DNA of 64,000 nt, taken from positions 20,542 through 84,541 of the forward strand of contig JAHHTF010000001.1 in the NCBI GenBank assembly GCA_020024775.1, given 5' to 3'. Positions 9,999-20,329 of the stretch are shown here, one piece after another (position 1 is the first letter of the stretch; each line of letters begins with the position of its first letter). A program made the position numbers and the translations under genes. The stretch is from Ureaplasma sp. Its GTDB lineage: Bacteria; Bacillota_I; Bacilli_A; Mycoplasmatales; Mycoplasmoidaceae. The notes under the pieces were generated by a model, which ran no database searches, was not told the DNA's origin, and worked only from the letters and a program-made list of their open reading frames with translations.

Positions 9999-10575
9999 AA
10001 TCGCAGTTATTTTAGCTAATGATATGAAAGATTATCAAATTGTAAATCCATTATATATTTGAAACAAATTAGGAATGACAGTCCATTTAGTATCTGTTGA
10101 AAAGAAGAATTCAGTTTTACTTGAATCAGGATTTAAATTATATTGTACAGATACTATTGAAAAGGTTAACTTATCACAATATAATGCAATTTATATTCCA
10201 GGTGGTGAAGGGGTTAAACAATTAAACTTCACAACATGACCAACAAAGAAAGAAGATATTATTTCTAAGTTTTGTTCAAGTTTAGAAAAATTCTTAAAAT
10301 CAGATGAAAAGATTTTATTATTTACTTCAGACAGTGTTGGAGTATTAGAAACATTAAGAATTGTTAAAAACACAGATTTAACTAAAACTGTTAATCCAGA
10401 TCAAAAAACAACAATGTTAGTTAAATCAAATAATATTTTAGTTTATGATGGATATTCTGTAGTGAATGATTTCATCGTTGAATCAACTAAAATGTTAGAA
10501 GATAAAGAAAACAAACAGAATGGTGAAAAATCCAAAGAATTAGAAAAAAAAGTATTAGCTTTAATGGAAAATTAA
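9991..10575 (+). CDS. DJ-1/PfpI-family protein lacking the usual nucleophile Cys
   Basis: A 194-residue member of the DJ-1/PfpI/GATase-1-like fold: IKIAVILANDMKDYQIVNP start, VHLVSVE strand, AIYIPGGEG (the PGG loop, about 67-74) and a nucleophile-elbow region LLFTSDSVGVLE (109-120). Family members involved in stress defence have a Cys at the elbow; by alignment it is Ser113 here, so protease, glyoxalase or deglycase activity is doubtful. The C-terminal 25 residues are charged and helical. The gene overlaps its upstream neighbour by 8 bases and ends 50 bases before nrdB. Confidence 0.8.
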
Positions 10576-10625
10576 AGTTATTTTTATTTAATTAAGCATA
10601 AAAATGAAAAGGAAGGTGAGTTTTT

Positions 10626-11750
10626 ATGAAAAGATTAGTTAGTTTAATCAAAAAGGATAAAAATAATCGAATATTTTTTGGGGATTATAATGGGTTTCAA
10701 AGATATGATGCAATTAAGTATCCATTTGCAAAACAAATTGAAGCTAATATGCGTCAAGCATTTTGAACACCAGAAGAAATAAGTTTAATTATTGATCGGG
10801 AAAATTTTAAAGACTTACCTGATCACATTAAAGATATCTTGATTTGTAACTTGTTGTTTCAAACTTTAATGGATTCAGCTCAAAACAGAGGATTAGATTC
10901 AATCATGTCAGAATTGGTTACTAGTTCTGAATGAGAAGCTGTGTTTAAAACACAAGCTTTTTTTGAATTAATCCATTCATTATCATATTCTCATATTATT
11001 AGAGAAATGTTTTCTAATAATGCTGAAGAAATCTTTGATCGTATCTATTCAGATGATTTCATTAAACACAGAACCGATAAAGAGATTGAAATCTATTCTG
11101 AAGTAAAACAATATATTAATGGAACAGTGGAATGATCAAAAGATATTGCTAAAGAAAAGATTGTGACTTTATTATTACATATCTATTTCTTAGAAGGACT
11201 TAAGTTCTATGTATCTTTTATGGTTACATATACAATCAACTATAGTTATGAAGATGCAATTCCAGGGGTTGCAAAAATCATTAAATTAATCAACTTTGAT
11301 GAAGACATGCACGTTGGTGTTGTTGGAGGATTAATTAAGATTTTAAGATCATCTGCAGCTGAAGGATTCAAAGACTTAACTAATTCAGAATGATTCACAG
11401 AAACTGCTTATAAAATGGTTGATATGATTGTGAATGATGAATTAGGTTGAGCTAATTATTTATTAAGTTATGGACCAATTCCATCACTTACAAAAGAAGT
11501 CTTTGAAAACTTCATTAAATACTATGCTAATGACCGTTTAAAAAGAATTGGTTTAGAACCACTTTACAAGAATATCCAAAGAACAGATTCAGTTGATTGA
11601 TTTGATATGTATAAAGATATCAACAAAGATAATACAGCACAACAAGAATCAACAGCACTAAATTACAATATTGGGAACATGAACATGGACTTTGATGAAC
11701 ACGATTTAGAAGCTATGTTAAAAGATTTGTTGGATAGAAAGGCGAAATAA
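10626..11750 (+). CDS. nrdB: Ribonucleotide reductase small subunit, class Ia-like
   Basis: NrdB houses the di-metal/tyrosyl radical centre needed by NrdA to make deoxynucleotides. The 374-residue protein keeps all six metal ligands: D83, E114, H117, E190, E226 and H229 (motifs LMDSAQNR, FELIHSLSYSHI, FLEGLKFY, FDEDMH). The radical Tyr is Y121, four residues after H117 as in E. coli NrdB. The motif around it resembles NrdB more than NrdF, and no nrdI lies nearby, which supports class Ia. A strong AAGGAAGGTGAG ribosome binding site precedes ATG 10626. nrdA starts 3 bases after the stop. Confidence 0.93.
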
Positions 11751-11753
11751 TTT

Positions 11754-14090
11754 ATGTCCAATAGAAGATTAAAAATAACATTAGAAGATCTAAATGCTGT
11801 TACAGAAAATGCCCAACCAAAAAATGAAATTGAATTTAATGTTGATTCATTATGTGTTATTAAAAGAGATGGAAGATGTGTTCCATATGAACCAAACAAA
11901 ATGAAAAAAGTTTGTTTGTGAGCATGTGAAGGAAACGAAGAATATGCAAATGATTTACTAACATCTACTAAGATTAAACTTTATGACAGAATTAATATTG
12001 TTGATGTTTATAATGAACTAATTAAAACCGCTGCTAATAAAATCAGTCGGATTCATTATCGTTATGAAATGATTGCAGCTAAATTATTATTGCTTAAAAT
12101 CTATCGTGATACAGCAAACATTAAAACTAACTTAAATTATCCTCACATGAAAGATGTGATAGCTAAAGGGATAAAACACAAAAAATATAAAGAAGAATTA
12201 TTCAATAGTTTTAGTGATCAAGAAATTGAAGAAATAAATAGTTTTATTAATCCAGAATTTGATTATTTATTTACTTATAAATCTTTAACTATTTTCAACA
12301 AGAAATATTGTTTGAACTATTCAAAAAATAAAAAGTTTGAACTACCACAACATACTTATATGAGAATAGCAATGAGTTTGTTTTATCATGAAGATAAAGC
12401 AATTAGAATTGGGTTAATTAAAAAGTTCTATTTATATTTAGCTCAACATTACTTTACAGTATCTACTCCAATTACTTTGAATGTAGGAACACCTAAGATG
12501 CAACTATCAAGTTGTGTATTATCTAAGATGGGTGATTCTGTTGAAGGGATTATGGATACCACAAGAGAAATAGCAATCTACTCTAAAAACAAAGGTGGGA
12601 ATGCAGTTGATATTTCTTCAATCAGATCAAGTGGTAGTTATATCTTAGGAAACAACGGGATATCATCAGGTCCAGTTCCTTTTATTAAAATTATTGAAGC
12701 GACTATTAAAGCGTTTAACCAAGGTTCAGAACGTCCTGGGGTTTGTTGTGTATACTTTCAATGATGACACTACAATTTTGAAGAATTAATTGTTTTAAAA
12801 AATAACTCAGGAACTGAGGAAAACAGAGCTAGACAATTAAAATATAGTGTAAAGATTAATGATTTATTAATCAAAAGAGCACTTAAGAAACAAGATATTA
12901 CATTATTCAATCCATCAGATGTTCCTAAATTAAATGGATTATATGGTGAAGAATTTGAAAGACAATATCTTGAATATGAATCAAGAGAATATTTAAAAAC
13001 AAAAAAGATTCCAGCAACAAAAATCTTAGAAATGATTTTTAAAGAAAGAGTAGAAACTGGAAACATTTATATGTTCCATGAAGAAAATGTAAACAATGTT
13101 TCAATGTTAAACAGATACATTAACTCTTCTAACTTATGTTGTGAAATTACATTACCTTCAAGAGAATCAAAACAACTTGAAGAAAGAATGGATCCTAAAA
13201 CTAATAAAATGGAAAGAGTTTATGAAATGGGAGAAATCTCATTATGTAACTTATCTTCAATTAACTTAGTTAAGTATTTAGAATGTGATATTAACCAAAA
13301 GATTGACGTGATCAATATTTTAGTTAGAGCTTTAGATAATACTATTGATATTGCCGATTATCCAGTTCCTGAAGCTAAGAAAACTAATTTAAAATATCGT
13401 TATCTAGGAATCGGAGTTTTAAATTATGCTAACTATTTAGCAAAACAAAAGATTATAATAGATAGTGATGAAGCCTTAGAAAAAACTCATGAATTATTTG
13501 ATGAACTATCTTATTTAATTATTAGTTCGTCTTTAGAGTTAGCTAAACTTAAAGGTAAGTTTGAAAACTTTGATGAAACATTATGAGCTCAAGGACAAAT
13601 GCCAATCTTTAAAGCTAATCAAAGAGCTCTTTCATTAACTAAATACAAACCAGATTTAAATAAATGAAAAGAGTTATCTGAGCAAATTAAAATTCATGGT
13701 TTAAGAAATGCTCAACTAATGGCTATTGCTCCAACAGCAACTACTGGTAAAGCAATCAATGCTACAGAAAGTATTGAACCAATCCAAGACTTCATCTACA
13801 AAGAAGATGGTAAAACTAATGTAACAACCTTAGTTCCTAACTTAAAAGAAAATGCTGCTTATTATAAAAAAGCAATTGATTGTGACCAATATATGCTAAT
13901 CAAACTTGCAGCTATTAGACAATGTTATATAGACCAAGCACAATCAGTTAACATTTACTTTAAAAAAGTTAGTTCAATCACTGATTTTAGTTTATATCAT
14001 TTATATGGATTTGAACTAGGAATGAAAACATTCTATTATTGTAAAACTTTAAAGGAGGTAGCAGAAGATGTCTGTGAAAGCTGTACGTAA
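11754..14090 (+). CDS. nrdA: Ribonucleotide reductase large subunit, class Ia-like
   Basis: NrdA reduces ribonucleoside diphosphates. The 778-residue protein has an N-terminal ATP-cone (from about residue 32, CVIKRDGRCVPYEPNKMKK), the catalytic NLCCE (N460, C462, E464), redox cysteines C254 (LSSCVLS) and C498 (ISLCNLS), and a C-terminal CESC pair (774, 777) that is recharged by thioredoxin. The intact ATP-cone implies dATP feedback control. TGA codons encode Trp. The gene directly follows nrdB, and its last 23 bases overlap the next gene, whose ribosome binding site lies inside it. Confidence 0.95.
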
Positions 14091-14790
14091 TTATTCATTC
14101 ATTGATGTTGGGAATTCAACTATCAAGGTTTGTAACAACGGAATGGATGTTGAAAAACACTCATTAATTAAATTAAATAAAATTCTTAAAAAAGGTATCC
14201 AATCAGAAAAGTGTTTTATCTTCAACACAAATACAAAGAGATCAGTTTCTAAGAAACTAGAAAAATTAGAAAAAAAATTAGGATCAGTTAAAGTAGTTAA
14301 AGCTACTGATTTAGCTAATTTAGTAGCAACAGATGAAATTGATATTAACTCAGTAGGAATTGATATTTTATTATCAGTATACTATTTAAACTTAACTGAT
14401 GATAGCTATACATTAATCAACTCAGGAACATATTTATGAAGTGTGTTTGTAAAAGATAAAATGATTACATCTGTAAATATTGATGTTGGATTCACAACAA
14501 GAATCAAAGCGGTTAAAAAAGAATTTAAGATTCATAAAAACAATCCTGAATGATCTTGAATTTGTAAAAATACACACCAAGCATTCTATGGTTCTATTTT
14601 AAAAGATTTATATGGTATCTATAATTTCTATATTAATAGATTCCCTAATATCAGACAAACTAGATATATTTCTGGAAACGATTTAACTGACGAAATGGTA
14701 ACAACATTTAAAGAATACATGGATACAAATAAGATTGATAACATTTCATTAATGGGATTAATGACTTTTGTTGATAACCAAAATTTATAA
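14068..14790 (+). CDS. CoaX-like ASKHA-fold protein, possibly degenerate type III pantothenate kinase
   Basis: A 240-residue protein whose start (FIDVGNSTIKVCNNG, D13-G15-N16) is the phosphate-1 motif of type III pantothenate kinases and other ASKHA proteins. VGIDILLSVYYL matches the position of the CoaX GIDR motif but without the Arg. INSGTYLWSVFVKDK matches the GTATTID phosphate-2 strand but lacks its Asp. I therefore call it CoaX-like with possibly lost kinase activity; a plasmid-segregation actin or unrelated ASKHA role cannot be excluded. AAAGGAGGTA (14051-14060), inside nrdA, decides the ATG at 14068. Translation is likely coupled to nrdA. Confidence 0.5.
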
Positions 14791-14799
14791 TCGAATTAA

Positions 14800-14825
14800 T
14801 ATTAGAGTGAATCTCTAATATTTTT
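14800..14825 (+). terminator. Terminator after the nrdB-nrdA-CoaX-like operon
   Basis: An 8-bp stem TATTAGAG / CTCTAATA with a 5-base loop is followed by TTTTT, 10 bases after the stop codon. Confidence 0.85.
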
Positions 14826-14857
14826 ATTGCCATAGATTTCATCCAAAACGAAAAAAT

Positions 14858-14890
14858 AAAATAATGTTAACTCCACGTCAACATTATTTT
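14858..14890 (-). terminator. Terminator of the minus-strand ATPase gene
   Basis: An 11-bp perfect stem AAAATAATGTT / AACATTATTTT overlaps the stop codon at 14884-14886. On the minus strand it is followed by a T-rich run. Confidence 0.8.
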
Positions 14891-16284
14891 AATTTGATTC
14901 TATTTAAAGATAAATCTAAGAATGAAATACAATACAATGGTAATTCAAATACATTAGCTTGTGTATCATAGTTAATGTTATTAGAAGAAAAGATTATTCC
15001 ATAAGGGGGCTTATTTGTTTCAATAATTCTTTTTAATGAATTGGTTGAAAACATTTTTCCATATTTAATTTCAATAGGGATAATTTTAGCTTCTTGGTTT
15101 TCAATACATAAATCTAATTCATAACATGTATTTGAATTATTAAATTCATAATTCTTTTTAGTAGATTCATTTTGATTCCCATGTCATGAATAATAATATT
15201 GGTATTTACTATTGGTTTGGTTTTGTAACTCTGAGATAATAAAGTTTTCTGCAATTGCTCCTTTTACATTAGGATAAATATTATTATCATTATCTTTGAA
15301 CATGTTTAGATCTAGATTAAAAACTAAAGGGATAAAACCACAATCATTGAAATATAGTTTGAATTCAGATGGATTACTACTTAAGTTTAATGGAACACAA
15401 TATTTGTTTAGATTTTCAACTTTATAAATAAGTTTTGATTCCAAAAGATTTTGGATGGCTAATTGATAAGAATCATATCTTGCTGATTTATCAATACTAC
15501 TCATGATAAACTTTTTATTTTTCTTAGCTAGGAATCTTTGAATGTTATCATAGATAGTTAAACATTTTCCAATATCTTGCTTATTAGAAATCATTCTAGT
15601 TACATCTAATCTATATGAGTCTAATAAAGATTGTTTTATTTGATTTATTTCTTGTTGATTGCTGTTGTTCAAGTAAGCATCTAAAACTTGTGGCATTCCC
15701 CCAATAAACATAAAGTTATGTAATTCATCTATAATTAATTTATGGATATCTTTTGGGATTGGTTTAAGAGAGTTTGTGGCTTCTTGTATAACATCAATAT
15801 ATTTTTCATATTTTTTATTTAATAAGTATTCTTTGAAATTAAGTGGATACATATTTCATATCTCAACCTTACCTACAGGGAATGGTCATTCGTTGTTTTC
15901 TTTGAATGAATTTCCTAGATAACTTCCTGTGCAAATTATTTTGTATTTATAGTTTAGGTCTACAAATAATTTTAAAGCCGTTTTAAGTGAAGGGATCTCT
16001 TGTATCTCATCAAAGATCAAAAGATAATCTTCATTAATATTAATTTTAGAAAGATTACGAATTTCAGAAATGATAACATCAGGTGTTGTTACATTACTTA
16101 ATCTTTCTAAATAATCTTTGTTAGACATAAAGTTAATATAAATATATTTGTCTTTATAGAATGTGTTTGCAAAATTCAAAACACTATAAGTTTTGCCAAC
16201 TTGTCTAGCACCAAATAAGATGATTGGTAAGGAATCATCTTTCTTGTTTCATTCGATAAGTTTTAAATCTATTAATCTTTTCAT
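14884..16284 (-). CDS. AAA-type ATPase with DUF4143 C-terminal domain
   Basis: A 466-residue protein of the AAA_14/DUF4143 group, ATPases of unclear function common in host-associated bacteria. Near residue 25 the Walker A is FGARQVGKT, then the Walker B LLIFDEIQE and the sensor ICTGSYLG. The middle contains FKEYLL and FMFIGGMPQVL, hallmarks of the family. The C-terminal part has ELDLCIE and IPIEIKYGK, the nuclease-like core (D, E-x-K) of DUF4143. Three TGA codons encode Trp. The start ATG (16282-16284) has no ribosome binding site and lies only 6 bases from a TATAAT (minus strand, 16291-16296), so the mRNA may be leaderless. A repeat array covers its -35 region. Confidence 0.85.
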
Positions 16285-16304
16285 ATTTTTATTATATTAG
16301 AAAT

Positions 16305-16371
16305 TTAGGAAATTTGTAAATTTATACAAAATTCCTAATAGGAAAATTGTAAAAAAATACAAAATTCCTAA
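16305..16371. promoter_or_regulatory. Operator-like array of four alternating half-sites
   Basis: Four copies of one 13-14-base word alternate in orientation: TTAGGAAATTTGTA (16305-16318), TACAAAATTCCTAA (16325-16338), TAGGAAAATTGTA (16339-16351) and TACAAAATTCCTAA (16358-16371). The first overlaps the expected -35 box (minus strand, about 16314-16319) of the ATPase gene. The arrangement is typical of a repressor operator with two dyads; the binding protein is unknown. Confidence 0.6.
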
Positions 16372-16421
16372 ACAGATTATTCAGGTGATTTTGTATTTAA
16401 TTACTTAAAATAGGGATTAAC

Positions 16422-16452
16422 AAAAAAATAATCCATGAGGGTACATGGATTA
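16422..16452 (-). terminator. Terminator of the minus-strand HTH gene
   Basis: A 9-bp stem TAATCCATG / CATGGATTA with a 6-base loop is followed by seven T on the minus strand, 31 bases after the stop of the gene at 16484. Confidence 0.85.
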
Positions 16453-16483
16453 AATAATGAATTCTTATTATATCAATTAGAAA

Positions 16484-16753
16484 TTATTCTAATGGTTTAG
16501 GGTTACGTACACTACCATGGTTTAAGAATTTTTGTTTATCTTCTTCAGTTTTGATATCTTTGAATTGTTTTACTAATCTAATAGTTTGTCTTTCTGATAA
16601 ATGTAATCATTTAGATAATTGTAAATAACTTACATATTCACCAGTCTCTGTGTCTCTGCAAATCTTATTAGTCTTTTGATCCATTTCATCATAACTGAAA
16701 CGAGATAAAATTTTATAGTATTTTGCACGTCTCTTTTCAAAGTTTGTTTTCAT
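16484..16753 (-). CDS. Small HTH protein resembling the N-terminus of an IS transposase
   Basis: An 89-residue protein. Residues about 38-85 (YVSYLQLSKWLHLSERQTIR, then LVKQF and HGSVRNP) look like the helix-turn-helix start of ISNCY/IS481-type transposases, in which a sentence such as LS.R...RL...Y is followed by HG.R. Nothing of the DDE catalytic domain follows; the frame ends in a clean TAA with its own terminator. I see it either as a transposase remnant or as a stand-alone DNA-binding regulator. One TGA encodes Trp. It lies 200 bases from the operator array at 16305, so it is a candidate binder, but that is only a guess. Confidence 0.6.
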
Positions 16754-17305
16754 CTATTTGTCTCTTTTCAATTCTTTTAAAATTTAATAAGTCTTTTCAT
16801 TGTTATTATTTTACAATAAAAAACTTTTTATTTTAGAAAAGTTGTTGGTTAATTACTAAGTTTTAAGAACTTTTTATTAACCTAAATACAGTATATTTTT
16901 TATATAGAATATGTCTTTTTTTTTTTTTTTTTTTGGTTGTAATGATAAATAAAACATATCTATAACAAAGAATTATAATAGAAAATAAGAGAAAATAACA
17001 CACAAATGTATATATTTTCAATGAAATTATGTATTTTTTAACTAATAATTGCAGATTTTGTTGAATTATTCGGATTTATATCAACTTTTTATAAGAATAA
17101 TTGCTCTAAAAACTATTGGAACGATCGGATATTTATTCATTGATAAATTGTGTACATTTCTTAATTTAAACTGAAATATTGCAAAAAACAGTATTTGTAT
17201 ACAAAAAGTTTATAATAAATTATTTATCAACTATAATATATTTATATTTTACATAAGCAATATATGTAATAAAATATATTAGAATATTTAATAAAAAGGA
17301 ATAAT
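16754..17305. other. AT-rich intergenic region with a T19 tract
   Basis: About 550 bases without a convincing reading frame. It contains a run of 19 T at 16916-16934 (A19 on the minus strand, 163 bases before the HTH gene start) and, at 17232-17237, TATAAT which is a plausible -10 box for tig. I see no RNA gene or element remnant. Confidence 0.7.
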
Positions 17306-18616
17306 ATGAAAATTTTAGATATCAAAAGAACTGATGAACAAATTATTTATAAAGTAGAAGTTGATCAAGCTGATTGAAAAAAGAAATTAGATGATGTTAA
17401 AAAAGGATTATTAAAATCAATTAAAGTTGATGGATTTAGACCAGGGAAGGTTCCAGCTGAAATTGCTGAAAAACATTTAGATAAAGGTTTAATGATCAAC
17501 AGAGCATTTTCTAAAATTATCGATGACCAATTAAAATTATTAGAAGAAACTAAAGAATACAAAAATGAAGATGCTGAAGTTTATACTGAAGTTGATTTAG
17601 GTGTAGATGAAATTTCATTAGATAAATTAGTTATTGAATTTAAATATTGAAAATTCCCAGTAGTTTCTGTTAAAGATTACAACAAATTAGAAATTGATCA
17701 ATTAGACGATAAAGTAACTGTAGAAGAAGTTAAAAAAGAAATCGACAGCTTTATGAAAGCATCTAAAAAAGTTGAACCTAAAGAATCAGGTAAATTAGAA
17801 AATGGTGATATTGCTATTTTTGACTTTACTGGTTTTAAAGATGGTGAAAAATTCAGTGGTGGTGAAGCTAAAAACTATGAATTAGAAATTGGCTCAAATC
17901 AATTCATTCCAGGTTTCGAAGAACAAATGGTTGGAATGAAACTTAATGAAACAAGAACATTAAAATTAAAATTCCCTGAAGATTACCACACTAAAGACTT
18001 AGCTGGTAAAGATGTTGAATTCGAAGTTACACTAAATGGAATGAAATCAGTTAAAGTTCCTGAATACAATGATGAATATGTTAAAACTTTAAAACTTCCT
18101 GAAATTAACACTACTAAACAATTAGAAAAATATGTTTCAGATATTTTAGCTAAAACTAAAAAACAACAATACTTAGAAAAAACAACTGGCAAAATTTATG
18201 ATGCTGTTTACAACAACACAACTATTTCTCATATTCCAGAACCTATTCTTCAAAAAGAATATGATAGCACTTATAAAAACTATGAAAACCAATTAAAACA
18301 AAAAGGTTTAAAACTAGCTGACTACTTAAAATACATCAACAAATCTCAAGAACAATTCGATGCTGAATTCAGAAAAGATGTTGAAAAATCATTTGTTATT
18401 GGTTTAGCATTAGAAAAGATTGCTGAATTAGAAAAAATCAAAGTAGAAGAAAAAGATATTATGAAATATATTGAAGATATGTGTAAAGTATATGGTGGAG
18501 ATCCAAAAGAAATCAGACAAAAAATTGGTGATAACACATCTCATATCGTTTCAACTTTATTAAATCAACAAGTTCTAGATAAATTAATTGAATTAAACAC
18601 TAAGAAAGCAAAATAA
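17306..18616 (+). CDS. tig: Trigger factor chaperone / peptidyl-prolyl isomerase
   Basis: Trigger factor binds the ribosome tunnel exit and shields nascent chains. The 436-residue product has the ribosome-binding domain with the signature GFRPGKVPAE (about residues 47-56), an FKBP-type isomerase domain in the middle (GDIAIFDFTGFKDGE to FIPGFEEQMVGMK), and the helical C-terminal arms (about 245-436). Length and domain order are normal. An AAAAGGAATAAT ribosome binding site precedes ATG 17306. No CIRCE site is visible upstream, so it is probably outside the HrcA regulon. TGA codons encode Trp. Confidence 0.96.
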
Positions 18617-18668
18617 TTAATTTTGCTTTTTTCTTTACTAAAAGCGAATATACATAGAAAGGATATCT

Positions 18669-20018
18669 ATGAATAATAAATTTAAAATTACTGTTGGATT
18701 AGACAACACAATTAATCTTGAAGTTTTAGAAGATATCAAAAAAGGTGAAACTATTAATCTTAGTGATATTGTTAATCAAAACAAAGATCAAGAAGCATTC
18801 TTAAACTTTTCAATTGATTTAAAGAATTCATTGGAATCAAAATATAAAGAAACATTAAAAAAAGAATTAAGAGAATCTATTGAAAACGAATTAAAAGTAC
18901 AACACAATAATTTAATTAAATCTAAGGATGATGAAATCAAAGATTTAGAACACGAGAAAAATAAATTAATTGAAAACAAACAATTAGAAATTGATAAAGA
19001 AGTTTCAAAAAAACAAGAAGAGTTTTCAGTTCAATTAGCTAAAAAAGATGAAGAGATTAAGAATCTAAGTCAACTGAATAAAGAACAAATTGCTAAAACA
19101 ATTGCTCAAAAGGATAATGAGTATAAAGATAAAATTAATGAACTAGAAAAATCAAATTCAAATTTACAAAAAGATTTTGATAACTTAAAAGAAAATCAAG
19201 AGTTATTAACTAATGACAAAATTAGTAAAGCTCTTGCTGAAAAAATAGAACAAATAAAAAAACTTGAAACTGAAAAGCAACAACTTCAAGGTAAATATGA
19301 TGAACTATCTAGAAGTAAAAAAATGATGAATATCAAACAATTAGGTAATGAACTTGAGGATTGATGTAAAACTGAATTAAACAATCAACTTATCAATAAT
19401 TTATCTGATACATTTATTGATAGAGCAGAAATCATCTCAGGAACAGCTGCTGACTTTATTGTTGAAGTGGAAGATCCAAGTCAACAAGTCTTTAAAATTG
19501 TTTTAGAAATGAAGACTGAACAATTAGATTCAGTTAATAAAAAAACAAACATGGAACATACTCAGAAATTAGTTAAGGATGCAATTAAAAATAAAGGTAA
19601 TGTTGCAATCTTGGTAACAGAATTAGAAAAAGATGATATCTTTATGTTCAAAAGAATTCATAATGATGACATTGATGTATACTGGACAAGACCAGATGGT
19701 TTAGTATTTTTAGTTTCAATATTAAGAATGATGTTCTTGAAATATGCATCTTTAAAACAATTAGATTTGAATTTCAAAACTAAGAAACAAATCTTAGATG
19801 ATTTCAATGATTTCAAAGATTCTATTATGAATAATTCATTAAAAAACATTGAATCTAATTTGAACAAAATTCAAAAAGCAAATGATGATATTCAAAAACA
19901 AGTTGATACAATTAAAGACTCAATAAATGTAATTTTAGAAAGTCATTTCCAAGCTCTAAGAAACAAAATAGACCAATTCAAAATTGAAAATAAAATCCTT
20001 AAAAAAATAGAAGAATAA
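18669..20018 (+). CDS. DUF2130 coiled-coil protein with nuclease-like C-terminal domain
   Basis: A 449-residue protein of the DUF2130 family, of unknown cellular function. Residues about 60-225 form a long coiled coil rich in Lys, Glu and Gln. After that comes the conserved DUF2130 core: LGNELEDWCKTELNNQ, then SGTAADFIVEVED and KIVLEMKTE, a D..E-x-K arrangement like that of restriction-type nuclease folds, then YWTRPDGLVFL. A second coiled coil ends the protein. Preceded by AGAAAGGATATC. Short spacing (52 bases) after tig; T-rich sequence there could partly terminate. The nuclease-like reading is from fold similarity, not from proven activity. Confidence 0.85.
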
Positions 20019-20050
20019 CTTTTACATTTTTAAAAAACATTTATTTTTTG

Positions 20051-20056
20051 TATAAT
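20051..20056 (+). promoter_or_regulatory. -10 box of the tRNA-Ser gene
   Basis: TATAAT lies 20 bases before the mature tRNA end, a usual distance for a tRNA promoter in this group. Confidence 0.6.
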
Positions 20057-20076
20057 ATTAAATGTTTTATTTTTTA

Positions 20077-20166
20077 GGAAGTGTACTCAAGAGGCCCAAG
20101 AGGGCACCCTGCTAAGGTGTTAGGTCGTTTTTCGACGCGAGAGTTCGAATCTCTCCACTTCCGCCA
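20077..20166 (+). tRNA. tRNA-Ser (anticodon GCU)
   Basis: A 90-base class II tRNA. The acceptor stem GGAAGTG pairs with CACTTCC, the discriminator is G and CCA is encoded. The anticodon loop CTGCTAA on a 5-bp stem gives anticodon GCU, reading AGU/AGC serine codons. A long variable arm (TAGGTCG ... CGACGCG region) and the T arm GAGAG-TTCGAAT-CTCTC complete the fold. A terminator hairpin follows. Confidence 0.95.
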
Positions 20167-20175
20167 TTTTATTGT

Positions 20176-20209
20176 AGAACCTGGGTAGATAAAACCTTGG
20201 TTCTTTTTA
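20176..20209 (+). terminator. Terminator after tRNA-Ser
   Basis: Stem AGAACC / GGTTCT, extended imperfectly inward, followed by TTTTT, starting 10 bases after the tRNA. Confidence 0.75.
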
Positions 20210-20329
20210 TTGATTTTTTAATGAATAGACATATATATTCTTATATATATAAGATATATTTATGAATTGCATTAAAAAGTTTATATAATATAACCAATTA
20301 TTTATATTTAAAAGGAAAAAGTTTTTATT

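Noticed and set aside
14884..16284. A defence-system ATPase
   Set aside because: The family is common and its function unknown; no nuclease, toxin or other defence partner lies next to it.
16305..16371. A CRISPR-like repeat array
   Set aside because: The copies are short, alternate in orientation and are spaced by 0-6 bases, unlike CRISPR repeats and spacers.
20210..20329. Palindromic TATATA-rich stretch between tRNA-Ser and efp as an RNA element
   Set aside because: It is simple AT alternation of low complexity with no stable fold.
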